From positions 1 through 15,401 of the forward strand of contig DCXX01000135.1 of the NCBI GenBank assembly GCA_002329125.1: a stretch of 15,401 nucleotides of DNA, read 5' to 3'. Each line of letters starts with the position of its first letter. Position 1 is the first letter of the stretch. The position numbers were made by a program, and so were the translations under genes. Positions 8,445-15,385 of the stretch are shown here, in pieces. The notes beneath the pieces are model-generated. The model had not been told where the DNA came from, searched no databases, and saw nothing but the letters and a program-made list of their open reading frames with translations. The stretch is from Fidelibacterota bacterium UBA2125. Its GTDB lineage: Bacteria; Fidelibacterota; Marinisomatia; Marinisomatales; S15-B10.

Positions 8445-11400
8445 CTAGTTGTGTAACTGGATATCCACCCCCAACCCTTGAAGTTCCTTAACAAGCACGT
8501 TAAAGGATTCCGGGATTGAGAAATCAGGAATGTTGTCACCTTTCACAAGAGCGTTGTACACTTTTGAGCGGCCTTCAACATCATCTGATTTGCCGGTTAA
8601 CATTTCTCTGAGAGTATAGCTGGCGCCATAGGCCTCCAGTGCCCACACTTCCATCTCTCCAAATCGCTGACCGCCATCCTGGGCCTTTCCGCCCAGCGGC
8701 TGCTGGGTTATGAGAGAGTACGGTCCGGTGGCACGAGCATGCATTTTATCGTCCACCATATGAGCAAGTTTCATCATGTAGATGCCGCCCACGGTAACAG
8801 GATAGTCAAATTTCTCACCAGTACGGCCGTCCCACAGGTCCGCTTTACCTGTTTTGGGCAATTTCGCCTTTTTCAGTTCCTCCTCAACATCCTCCGGTGA
8901 AGCACCATCGAATGGAGCTGTTTCATATTGTTTGCCAAGAATCATGCCGGCCCAACCGAGCATGGTTTCGTAAAGCTGACCGAGATTCATACGAGACGGC
9001 ACACCTAGTGGATTAAGTACAATATCTACAGGTGTACCATCTTTGAGGAAAGGCATGTCCTCCTCAGGAACAATGACGGCTACCACACCCTTATTTCCGT
9101 GACGGCCGGCCATCTTATCGCCTACCTGAACCTTTCGCTTATTGGCTATGTACACCTTGGCCAGTTTAGAAACGCCTGGCTGAAGTTCGTCACCCACTTG
9201 AAGCTTATAAATTTGCCTCTCTAAACGTTCTTCGGCCTCTCTCCATTCTCGGTTAAAAGAGTTCCAAACCTGCTGAATCTGAACCCAAACACTGTTAGCA
9301 GTCACCCAAGGCTGATCTCTAGAAATACGCTCCAAATCGAGTGACTCAAGGCGTTTAGCTGTCAGTTTGGTGGACGCCTTAATCAGTGTCTTTCCAGTAG
9401 CAACATCACGAAGACCATTGCTTGTTTGATCCAGCATTAATTCATTAAGCATTTCATCGCGGAATTTTTTCAATTGTCTCTTAACACGGCGTGTCTCTTC
9501 TTGAAAATTTTCTATCTGTTTCTTTTCAACCACACGAGACTGTTTCGTTTTCCTCTCAAAAAGTTGAGTCTTTATTACCACACCGTTAGTTCCTGTGTTA
9601 GCTTTCTTAGAAGCATTTTTCACATCGCCCGCTTTTTCACCAAAAATGGCCCTAAGAAGTTTTTCTTCCGGGGTTGGATCAGTCTCTCCTTTAGGAGTGA
9701 CCTTACCTATTAGAATGTCACCTGACTTTACCCTGGCTCCTTGCCGTACAATTCCGTTCTCATCTAGATCTTTCGTCGCATCATCACCAACGTTTGGAAT
9801 CTCACGCGTTAACTCCTCTTCACCACGCTTGGTATCACGCACCTCAAGATCCACTTCAGAAATATGAACAGAAGTAAACGTGTCATTCTTAACAACACTC
9901 TCACTGATAACAATTGCATCCTCAAAGTTGTAACCACGCCAGGGCATAAAAGCCACCAATATGTTACGGCCAAGAGCTAATACTCCTGAATCGGTGGAAG
10001 GGCCATCAGCAAGCAGATCGCCTTTCTTCACTTTCTGTTTTACCTTCACCACCGGACGCTGGTTCATGCACGTGTCCTGGTTTGTGCGGGAATATTTCAT
10101 CAGGGGAATCTTCAGCTGGTTCTGTTCGGCTGAAACAGCCAAATCTTCAGGGATTTCTTTTGTGCGAATTACTACTTCTTTACCGTCAACACTCTCAACT
10201 ACACCTGAGACCGGAGAAAAAAGTGATGTGCGCGAATCTCTGGCAACAACTGCTTCCATCCCTGTTCCAACAATGGGTGCTTCAGGTCTGATGAGAGGCA
10301 CGGACTGCCTTTGCATATTGGATCCCATGAGTGCGCGGTTAGCATCATCATGCTCAAGAAAAGGAATCAAAGTTGCAGCCACACTTAATATCTGATGAGG
10401 AGCTACATCCATGTACTGCACTTCCTTCGCCTCTACCACCGGAAAGTCACCGCGTATCCGGACACGAATGCGGTCTTCAGTTATTTCTCCTTTCTCACCC
10501 AGATTGTAAAGAGGTTGTGCAATCATCGACCTATCTTCGTCCTCGGCAGAGAGATACTTGATCTTTTGTGTGACAGAAGCATCTCCATTCACCCGCCGCA
10601 CCAATCTGTACGGCGCTTCAATAAAACCAAGCTCATTCACCTTGGCATATGTAGCTAGAGAAGAGATTAGTCCAATGTTTGGTCCTTCCGGCGTTTCGAT
10701 AGGACAAAGTCTTCCGTAATGCGTGTAGTGGACATCACGCACTTCAAAACCGGCACGTTCGCGAGTCAAACCACCTGGACCGAGGGCAGACACACGGCGT
10801 TTATGCGTGATTTCCGCTAGCGGATTGGTTTGATCCATGAATTGGCTCAATTGACTCGTTCCAAAAAAAGTATTGATAACCGTAGTACAAATACGTGAGT
10901 TAATGAGATCTTGAGGGGTCAGACTTTCCGCTTCTCTCAGGTTCATTCGTTCACGAACAGTTCTCGCCATCCTACTAAAAGCGATGGAAAACTGATTCGT
11001 CAACTGTTCACCAACGGTTTTCATACGACGGTTGCCCAAGTGATCAATATCATCAGGGCCACGCAACCCCTTGCGCATTTCTATTAGGTAGCGGATTACA
11101 TGAATGAAATCTTCTGTTGTTAAAACAGTATGATCGAGTTCCACATCCAGGTTAAACTGCTTATTAAGACGGTAGCGACCGACCTTTCCGAGGTCATACC
11201 GTTTCGGGCTGTAAAACATTCTCTCAATAAACTTTTGAGCTGTTTCAAGGTTGGGCGGCTCTCCGGAACGGAGATGCTGGTACATCAGAATAAGTGCTTC
11301 ATCAGTGTTGTGCGTGGGATCCTTCTGCATGGTGTTAAGAAGCAATTCCCCAGCCAAATCATCAATGGGGGAAACACTTTCAAGCTCCTTGATTCCGGCA

Positions 11401-12218
11401 TTTTTCAAATCGTTAAGAAGTTCAACAGTGAGTTCAGTTCGGCTTTCAGCCAGAATTTCACCTGTTTTAGTGTCTACGAGATCTTCCACAAGAACTTTGC
11501 CGATAAGTTTCTTCAATGTTTTTGCATCAAGTTTTGAGTTTTCGGAAAGTCCGAAAACTCTGAAGACATCAGCATCAGTGGAAAAACCTAGTGTCCTGAG
11601 GAGCGAGGTAACAGGGAATTTCCTGCGTCTATCTATAATAACGTAGAGACAATCTTGGATATCGGTTGTGAAATCAATCCAGGATCCCCGGAATGGAATC
11701 ACTCTTCCCTGATAGAGCCGCGTACCATTGGGATGAGTGTATTCGTCAAAAAAGACACCGGGCGAGCGTTGCAACTGACTCACAATTACGCGTTCAGCAC
11801 CATTAATGACAAACGTACCTCTATTGGTCATGAAGGGGATATTTCCGAAGTAAACTTCCTGCTCAATGGAATGCGCATACTTGGAACGATCAAACTCATC
11901 TGTAATATGGAGAATAAGCCGAACCTTCAGAGGGACAGCATAGGTGACGCCCCGTTCCATACACTCTTCCGGACTGTACTTTGATATACCAAAGTAATAG
12001 CTCTTATATTCGAGAATATAGTTCTTGTGCGTATCCTCAATGGGAAAGATGTTCCCTAAAACTTCGTGAAGGCCGTGGGGGGCGCGCTGATCTTCCGGTG
12101 TATCAAGCTGCAAAAAATTCTTGAATGAATCTACCTGCACACCAAGTAAGTCTGGCATTTGTAAGACAGAGGAGAAGTGGGAAAATGAATGTCTGTTCAT
12201 GGTCTGGTTATGTGCCAA
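8445..12218 (-). CDS. rpoB: DNA-directed RNA polymerase subunit beta
   Basis: The second-largest core RNA polymerase subunit and the rifampicin target. The 1257 residues form an intact protein. The rifampicin pocket (about 453-480) reads GTSQLSQFMDQTNPLAEITH then KRRVSALG; Asp462, His472 and Ser477 correspond to E. coli Asp516, His526 and Ser531 and are wild type. Other family blocks: YGRLCPIETPEGPNIGLI (501-518), PWRGYNFEDAIVISE (759-773), GDKMAGRHGNKGVV (1033-1046) and the C-terminal GGQRFGEMEVWALEAYGA. A charged, partly coiled-coil-like insertion lies at about 886-1005, where E. coli also has a lineage insertion. The start is TTG, supported by AAGGAG 9 nt upstream. An in-frame ATG at residue 7 (12200) is the alternative but is 27 nt from that site. 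It lies 61 nt after rplL. Confidence 0.98.
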   Translation of the reverse strand: MAHNQTMNRHSFSHFSSVLQMPDLLGVQVDSFKNFLQLDTPEDQRAPHGLHEVLGNIFPIEDTHKNYILEYKSYYFGISKYSPEECMERGVTYAVPLKVRLILHITDEFDRSKYAHSIEQEVYFGNIPFMTNRGTFVINGAERVIVSQLQRSPGVFFDEYTHPNGTRLYQGRVIPFRGSWIDFTTDIQDCLYVIIDRRRKFPVTSLLRTLGFSTDADVFRVFGLSENSKLDAKTLKKLIGKVLVEDLVDTKTGEILAESRTELTVELLNDLKNAGIKELESVSPIDDLAGELLLNTMQKDPTHNTDEALILMYQHLRSGEPPNLETAQKFIERMFYSPKRYDLGKVGRYRLNKQFNLDVELDHTVLTTEDFIHVIRYLIEMRKGLRGPDDIDHLGNRRMKTVGEQLTNQFSIAFSRMARTVRERMNLREAESLTPQDLINSRICTTVINTFFGTSQLSQFMDQTNPLAEITHKRRVSALGPGGLTRERAGFEVRDVHYTHYGRLCPIETPEGPNIGLISSLATYAKVNELGFIEAPYRLVRRVNGDASVTQKIKYLSAEDEDRSMIAQPLYNLGEKGEITEDRIRVRIRGDFPVVEAKEVQYMDVAPHQILSVAATLIPFLEHDDANRALMGSNMQRQSVPLIRPEAPIVGTGMEAVVARDSRTSLFSPVSGVVESVDGKEVVIRTKEIPEDLAVSAEQNQLKIPLMKYSRTNQDTCMNQRPVVKVKQKVKKGDLLADGPSTDSGVLALGRNILVAFMPWRGYNFEDAIVISESVVKNDTFTSVHISEVDLEVRDTKRGEEELTREIPNVGDDATKDLDENGIVRQGARVKSGDILIGKVTPKGETDPTPEEKLLRAIFGEKAGDVKNASKKANTGTNGVVIKTQLFERKTKQSRVVEKKQIENFQEETRRVKRQLKKFRDEMLNELMLDQTSNGLRDVATGKTLIKASTKLTAKRLESLDLERISRDQPWVTANSVWVQIQQVWNSFNREWREAEERLERQIYKLQVGDELQPGVSKLAKVYIANKRKVQVGDKMAGRHGNKGVVAVIVPEEDMPFLKDGTPVDIVLNPLGVPSRMNLGQLYETMLGWAGMILGKQYETAPFDGASPEDVEEELKKAKLPKTGKADLWDGRTGEKFDYPVTVGGIYMMKLAHMVDDKMHARATGPYSLITQQPLGGKAQDGGQRFGEMEVWALEAYGASYTLREMLTGKSDDVEGRSKVYNALVKGDNIPDFSIPESFNVLVKELQGLGVDIQLHN

Positions 12219-12219
12219 G

Positions 12220-12249
12220 ACTATACTCTCCTTCTCGAATTGTTGTAAA
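12220..12249 (-). promoter_or_regulatory. Possible sigma-70-type promoter at the rpoB start
   Basis: On the minus strand TTTACA (12244-12249) and TATAGT (12220-12225) are separated by 18 nt, each one base from the sigma-70 consensus. A transcript would begin near 12213, just inside the TTG-started rpoB frame and about 13 nt before the in-frame ATG at 12200. The match is visible; activity is inference, and AT-rich gaps give such matches by chance. Confidence 0.3.
12228..12233 (-). promoter_or_regulatory. Ribosome binding site of rpoB
   Basis: AAGGAG on the minus strand, 9 nt before the TTG codon at 12218. The spacing fits TTG and not the ATG six codons later, so it decides the start on a transcript coming from rplL. 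Confidence 0.75.
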
Positions 12250-12279
12250 AACCACTAATTCCTGAAAAAACAAGAAATG

Positions 12280-12660
12280 CTACTTCAGCTCGACAGTAGC
12301 CCCAGCTTCTTCCAGCTTAGTCTTCATCTCTTCAGCTTCGGCTTTGGCGACGCCTTCTTTAATAGGTTTGGGCGCACCTTCCACGAGATCTTTGGCCTCT
12401 TTCAGACCAAGCTCTGTGATGGTGCGAACAACCTTGATCACTTGGATCTTTTTATCGCCCGCTGAAGTCAGAACGACGTTAAAGCTATCTTTCTCTTCTT
12501 CAGCAGCAGCTTCCCCGGCAGCCGGAGCAGCGGCAACTGCTACAGGCGCTGCAGCAGTAACACCAAACTTATCTTCGATTTCACTGATGAGCTCTGAGAC
12601 TTCTAGCATGTTAGCTTTCTCAAGATAATCGAGCACATCAGTACGTGAAACTTTAGCCAT
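12280..12660 (-). CDS. rplL: 50S ribosomal protein L7/L12
   Basis: L7/L12 is the multi-copy stalk protein of the large subunit that recruits EF-Tu, EF-G and other GTPases. The 126-residue protein has the expected layout: an N-terminal dimerisation and L10-binding helix region (about 1-33), a flexible Ala/Pro/Glu-rich hinge (about 35-57), and a globular C-terminal factor-binding domain with KIQVIKVVRTITELGLKEAK and the end GATVELK. The ATG start has GAGG 9 nt upstream (12670-12673). Having its own good ribosome site fits the need for several copies of L12 per L10. It lies 21 nt after rplJ. Confidence 0.97.
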   Translation of the reverse strand: MAKVSRTDVLDYLEKANMLEVSELISEIEDKFGVTAAAPVAVAAAPAAGEAAAEEEKDSFNVVLTSAGDKKIQVIKVVRTITELGLKEAKDLVEGAPKPIKEGVAKAEAEEMKTKLEEAGATVELK

Positions 12661-12681
12661 GGTTTTATTCCTCTCTATCTG

Positions 12682-13200
12682 TTAATCGGATTTTAAACCC
12701 TTAAGATTGTTCAACACATTTACAAAACTTGACATTGAGCCTCTGAGCGTAGATGCAAGTTTTGACATTGGAGATGAAAGCCCGCCCACAAGTTTTCCAA
12801 GCAAAATTTCCTTGGATGGCAGATTTGCCACCGAATCAAAAGCAGCTTTGTCCATGAGCTTATCCTCAAAAATGAAAGCTTTGAGCTCTGGCAAATCGTG
12901 CTCTTTTCTGAATTGTTTAATGATACGTGCCGGAACAGTAGGATCATCATAGCTGAGTGCCACAGCGGTCGGCCCGTCAAAAACATCTTTCAAATCTTCA
13001 AGGCCGGCCTTTTCTGCAGACAGCTTCGCAAGGGTATTCTTGATTACACGGAACTCCACATGTTCAGCGGTAAATTTGCTCCTTAGTTCAGTAATATCTT
13101 TCACGTTCAAACCGAGATAATCAGTGAAATAGATGCCTGCCGCCTCTTGAAACTTTGAGGTTATTAAATCAACAGTTTCGATATTATTCTGGTTTGGCAT
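12682..13200 (-). CDS. rplJ: 50S ribosomal protein L10
   Basis: L10 is the base of the large-subunit stalk, binding 23S rRNA and L7/L12 dimers. The 172 residues match the usual ~165-175. The N-terminal domain shows the L10 pattern (FTDYLGLNVKDITELRSKF, then FRVIKNTLAKLSAEKAG), followed by a DGPTAVALSYDDP block. The C-terminal helix that carries L12 follows, ending SSFVNVLNNLKGLKSD. The ATG at 13200 lies only 7 nt after the rplA stop and has no clear Shine-Dalgarno, so translation probably depends on coupling to rplA. The structured L10 leader found upstream of rplJ in many bacteria has no room here. Confidence 0.96.
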   Translation of the reverse strand: MPNQNNIETVDLITSKFQEAAGIYFTDYLGLNVKDITELRSKFTAEHVEFRVIKNTLAKLSAEKAGLEDLKDVFDGPTAVALSYDDPTVPARIIKQFRKEHDLPELKAFIFEDKLMDKAAFDSVANLPSKEILLGKLVGGLSSPMSKLASTLRGSMSSFVNVLNNLKGLKSD

Positions 13201-13207
13201 CTTTAAT

Positions 13208-13897
13208 TCAGGCCGTGAACGCTCTGTCTACTTTGATTCCGGGTCCCATGGTTGATGATACAGTTATTTTTTTCAGATAAGTGCCCTTCACTGCTGCCGG
13301 CTTAGCTCTCATAATAGTAGAAAGAACTGATCTAAGATTTTGCACAAGTTGATCTTCTTCAAATGATTTTTTTCCTATTGGTGCGTGAATGATTCCATTC
13401 TTGTCTACACGAATTTCAATCCTGCCTGCCTTGATCTCCCTAACAGCTGCAGCCACATCCTTGGTGACTGTACCACTTTTTGGATTTGGCATAAGTCCTT
13501 TTGGGCCAAGTATCTTACCCAGTTTACCAAGCTTCGGCATCAAGTCTGGTGTCGCTACGATGACATCCATATCATCCCATCCGGACTCAAGCTTGGCGAG
13601 AAATTCATCGCTGCCGGCGTAATCAGCACCGGCTTCCTCGGCAGCCTTGAGTTCTGGACCGGATGCCAAAGCTAAAACGCTTACCTGTTTTCCACTACCA
13701 TGAGGAAGAGATGTGGTAACACGAATATTCTGGTCGGAATGGCGTGGATCAACACCGAGATTTACCGCTATTTCTATGGTTTCGTCAAACTTAGTATCCG
13801 CTGCACTCTTTAAGAGTCCTACAGCATCCTCTACAGAATATTCTTTCATTCGATCCACTAATTCAGCTGTACTTTTATATCTTTTTCCGTGTTGCAT
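13208..13897 (-). CDS. rplA: 50S ribosomal protein L1
   Basis: L1 forms the mobile L1 stalk near the ribosomal E site and assists release of deacylated tRNA. The 229-residue protein is the normal bacterial length. The most diagnostic stretch is LGKLGKILGPKGLMPNPKSG (about 123-142), with KGTYLKKITVSSTMGPGIKVD near the end. The ATG lies 2 nt after the rplK stop; a GAGG at 13908-13911 (10 nt spacing) inside the end of rplK can serve it. In E. coli L1 represses the L11-L1 message by binding near the rplK start. I did not find a clear L1-binding mimic here, since rplK follows nusG by only 2 nt. Confidence 0.97.
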   Translation of the reverse strand: MQHGKRYKSTAELVDRMKEYSVEDAVGLLKSAADTKFDETIEIAVNLGVDPRHSDQNIRVTTSLPHGSGKQVSVLALASGPELKAAEEAGADYAGSDEFLAKLESGWDDMDVIVATPDLMPKLGKLGKILGPKGLMPNPKSGTVTKDVAAAVREIKAGRIEIRVDKNGIIHAPIGKKSFEEDQLVQNLRSVLSTIMRAKPAAVKGTYLKKITVSSTMGPGIKVDRAFTA

Positions 13898-13899
13898 CC

Positions 13900-14322
13900 T
13901 TAAACGACCTCTAGACCCATACTACGTGCAGTACCCCGGATCATCTCCATGGCAGTCTCAACCGTATTAGCATTTAAGTCAGCCATCTTTGTTTCAGCTA
14001 TCTGTCTCAAATCATTCTCAGAAACTTGGCCGACCTTTTCCTTGTTGGGCTCACCTGAACCTTTATCAATCCTTGCCGCCTGTTTGAGCAAAATAGCCGC
14101 CGGCGGGGTTTTTGTTATAAATGTGAATGAACGATCTTCAAAAACAGTGATCTCAACCGGAATGATAGTTCCCATCTTTTCCTTGGTCTGTTCGTTGAAC
14201 GTTTTGCAGAAGTCCATAATATTGATACCGTGCTGGCCAAGGGCTGGACCTACGGGAGGAGCCGGATTTGCCTGCCCCGCGGGAACCTGAAGCTTGATCA
14301 TTGTAAGGACGTTTTTAGCCAT
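13900..14322 (-). CDS. rplK: 50S ribosomal protein L11
   Basis: L11 binds the GTPase-associated region of 23S rRNA and is the partner site for thiostrepton and for RelA activation. The 140-residue protein is typical. The N-terminal GQANPAPPVGPALGQHGINI block has Pro22, Pro23 and Pro26 intact, the prolines associated with thiostrepton sensitivity. The C-terminal rRNA-binding domain carries KTPPAAILLKQAA and ends GTARSMGLEVV. The ATG lies 2 nt after the nusG stop with only a weak purine-rich site, so coupling to nusG is likely. Confidence 0.97.
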   Translation of the reverse strand: MAKNVLTMIKLQVPAGQANPAPPVGPALGQHGINIMDFCKTFNEQTKEKMGTIIPVEITVFEDRSFTFITKTPPAAILLKQAARIDKGSGEPNKEKVGQVSENDLRQIAETKMADLNANTVETAMEMIRGTARSMGLEVV

Positions 14323-14324
14323 TC

Positions 14325-14861
14325 TTATTGTGCATGTTTAGCGTGTTCAACTTGTAGATAATCGAGCTCTAATGGAGTGGACCGGCCGAAGATAGACACC
14401 ATAACTTTAACCTTCTGCTTCTCCTCGTTTGTTTCAGTAATAGATCCTTCAAAATCAACAAAAGGTCCATCAATGATTTTTACTACTTCATCCCTTCGAA
14501 AACGAGTGAGCATAACTTCTTGCCCCTCCTTGACTTCCACTTCACCAAGAATCCTGTTTACTTCTTCCGGCTTTAGGGATTCGGGTTCGCCCTTTGGCCC
14601 CACAAAACTCATGACGCCAGAAATGTTTTCCACATAATGGCGACTTTCATTATCCATTTCCATTTTGACCAACACATAGCCGGGATAGAACACACGGTCT
14701 TTAACAACCTTTTTCCCGCTTCTCATTTCCACCACATTTTCCGAGGGAACTAAGATTTCCTCTATTTTTCCGTTATCACTACCGGCCGTAATCTCACTCA
14801 TAATGGCATCGCGAATTTTCTTCTCTTTACCCGACAGAACCCTTACCGAATACCACTCCAT
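14325..14861 (-). CDS. nusG: Transcription elongation/antitermination factor NusG
   Basis: NusG binds RNA polymerase across the cleft to suppress pausing, and through its KOW domain contacts S10 or Rho. From the chosen ATG the protein is 178 residues, the E. coli-like size with no extra domain. The NGN domain begins EWYSVRVLSGKEKKIRDAI, contains FYPGYVLVKM (58-67) and continues to about 110. The KOW domain (about 122-178) holds DEVVKIIDGPFVDFEGSI and VSIFGRSTPLELDYLQVE. An in-frame ATG at 14876 would add five residues (MWCYE) and overlap secE by 14 nt. I prefer 14861, one base after the secE stop, because it has a weak GGTG site at 7 nt and fits the family N-terminus; the choice is uncertain. 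Confidence 0.95.
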   Translation of the reverse strand: MEWYSVRVLSGKEKKIRDAIMSEITAGSDNGKIEEILVPSENVVEMRSGKKVVKDRVFYPGYVLVKMEMDNESRHYVENISGVMSFVGPKGEPESLKPEEVNRILGEVEVKEGQEVMLTRFRRDEVVKIIDGPFVDFEGSITETNEEKQKVKVMVSIFGRSTPLELDYLQVEHAKHAQ

Positions 14862-14862
14862 T

Positions 14863-15045
14863 TCATAACACCACATTCACAATTCTGGAGAGAAAAAAAT
14901 CGATCACAAAAAGAAAAATACCGAGAATCAGCGATAGTCCGAGGACAACCATGGTAGAGCCACGAAGCTCATCCCATGTTGGCCAAGACACTTTCTTCAT
15001 CTCGAACTGAACACCGTTCATAAAATCTTTGATCTTCTTAATCAC
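14863..15045 (-). CDS. secE: Preprotein translocase subunit SecE
   Basis: SecE is the small essential membrane subunit that clamps SecY in the protein-export channel. The 60-residue protein is the short single-span form: an amphipathic cytoplasmic N-terminus containing the hallmark KKVSWPTWDELRGST, then one hydrophobic span (about 32-54), ending RIVNVVL. The start is GTG. The distance from start to the VSWP motif (18 residues before V) matches short bacterial SecE proteins, while the next ATG (residue 9) would cut this conserved segment. The only Shine-Dalgarno-like bases (GAGG) lie just one base before GTG, an awkward spacing. It sits 24 nt after tRNA-Trp and one base ahead of the preferred nusG start; secE-nusG adjacency is standard. 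Confidence 0.94.
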   Translation of the reverse strand: MIKKIKDFMNGVQFEMKKVSWPTWDELRGSTMVVLGLSLILGIFLFVIDFFLSRIVNVVL

Positions 15046-15069
15046 GCCTCAATACGTCATTCTCAGTTG

Positions 15070-15142
15070 CAGGTGAGGCAGGACTTGAACCCGCAACCGC
15101 CGGTTTTGGAGACCGGTGCTCTACCAGTTGAGCTACTCACCT
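15070..15142 (-). tRNA. trnW: tRNA-Trp (CCA anticodon)
   Basis: A 73-nt cloverleaf reads on the minus strand. The acceptor stem AGGTGAG/CTCACCT pairs fully, the D-arm is GCTC/GAGC, and the anticodon stem CCGGT/ACCGG encloses a loop with CCA (15107-15109). A 5-nt variable loop and a T-arm with TTCAAGT loop follow. The discriminator base is G, as expected for bacterial tRNA-Trp, and the 3' CCA is not encoded. It sits between rpmG and secE, 24 nt before secE. A tRNA-Trp gene between tuf and secE is a known arrangement in several bacterial groups. If transcribed within the operon it must be cut out of the mRNA by RNase P and 3' processing, separating the rpmG and secE messages. Confidence 0.97.
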
Positions 15143-15159
15143 ATTATTCTCCATAAATA

Positions 15160-15199
15160 GAGATGGGAAAGCAACACTCTGAACACCTTCTCCCATCTC
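15160..15199 (-). repeat. Inverted repeat (hairpin) between rpmG and tRNA-Trp
   Basis: Perfect 9-bp arms GAGATGGGA (15160-15168) and TCCCATCTC (15191-15199), extendable by AAG/CTT (15169-15171 with 15187-15189) past one bulged base, leaving a 15-nt loop. It fills much of the 74-nt gap between rpmG and the tRNA. The bases following it in the transcript (TATTTATGG) are only partly U-rich, so a strong intrinsic terminator is unlikely. An attenuator or an RNA-processing stem ahead of the tRNA are the options. The pairing is certain; the role is inferred. Confidence 0.6.
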
Positions 15200-15216
15200 A
15201 CTCAACAGAATACTTC

Positions 15217-15381
15217 CTACTTAGTCTCTTTGTGAAGTGTATGCGCCCTGCAGCCGGGACAGTATTTTTTGTAAGTAACACGATCCGGATGTAGACGTTT
15301 ATTCTTTGACATAGTGTAGTTGCGCCGATGGCATTCCGGACATTCCAGTGTCAGCAAATCTCTTTTGCTGTTCGCGCCCAC
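15217..15381 (-). CDS. rpmG: 50S ribosomal protein L33, zinc-ribbon form
   Basis: L33 is a small large-subunit protein near the E site. The frame gives 54 residues, the usual size. Translating the minus strand gives four cysteines as two pairs, Cys14-x2-Cys17 and Cys41-x2-Cys44, so this is the zinc-binding form. Family blocks are LECPECHRRNYTMSKNKR (12-29) and YKKYCPGCRAHTLHKETK (37-54). The start is GTG at 15381, 4 nt after the upstream tuf stop, with GGAG 7 nt before it lying inside the last codons of that tuf. The 13 residues before Cys14 match other L33 proteins in length. It lies between tuf and tRNA-Trp, close to its common neighbour secE. Confidence 0.93.
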   Translation of the reverse strand: MGANSKRDLLTLECPECHRRNYTMSKNKRLHPDRVTYKKYCPGCRAHTLHKETK

Positions 15382-15385
15382 CTAC

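Noticed and set aside
12219..12279. Attenuator or terminator in the rplL-rpoB gap
   Set aside because: A run of six T is present on the coding strand, but only 5-bp stems (12238-12242 with 12257-12261; 12262-12266 with 12284-12288) can be drawn, too weak for a confident call.
12344..12628. Plus-strand Ser/Ala-rich open frame opposite rplL
   Set aside because: It is the mirror of the Ala/Glu-rich hinge and helices of L7/L12, with no independent support.
15143..15216. Promoter for tRNA-Trp and secE in the gap after rpmG
   Set aside because: TTG-starting hexamers occur, but no -10-like hexamer lies at a suitable distance. The hairpin is the only clear structure.
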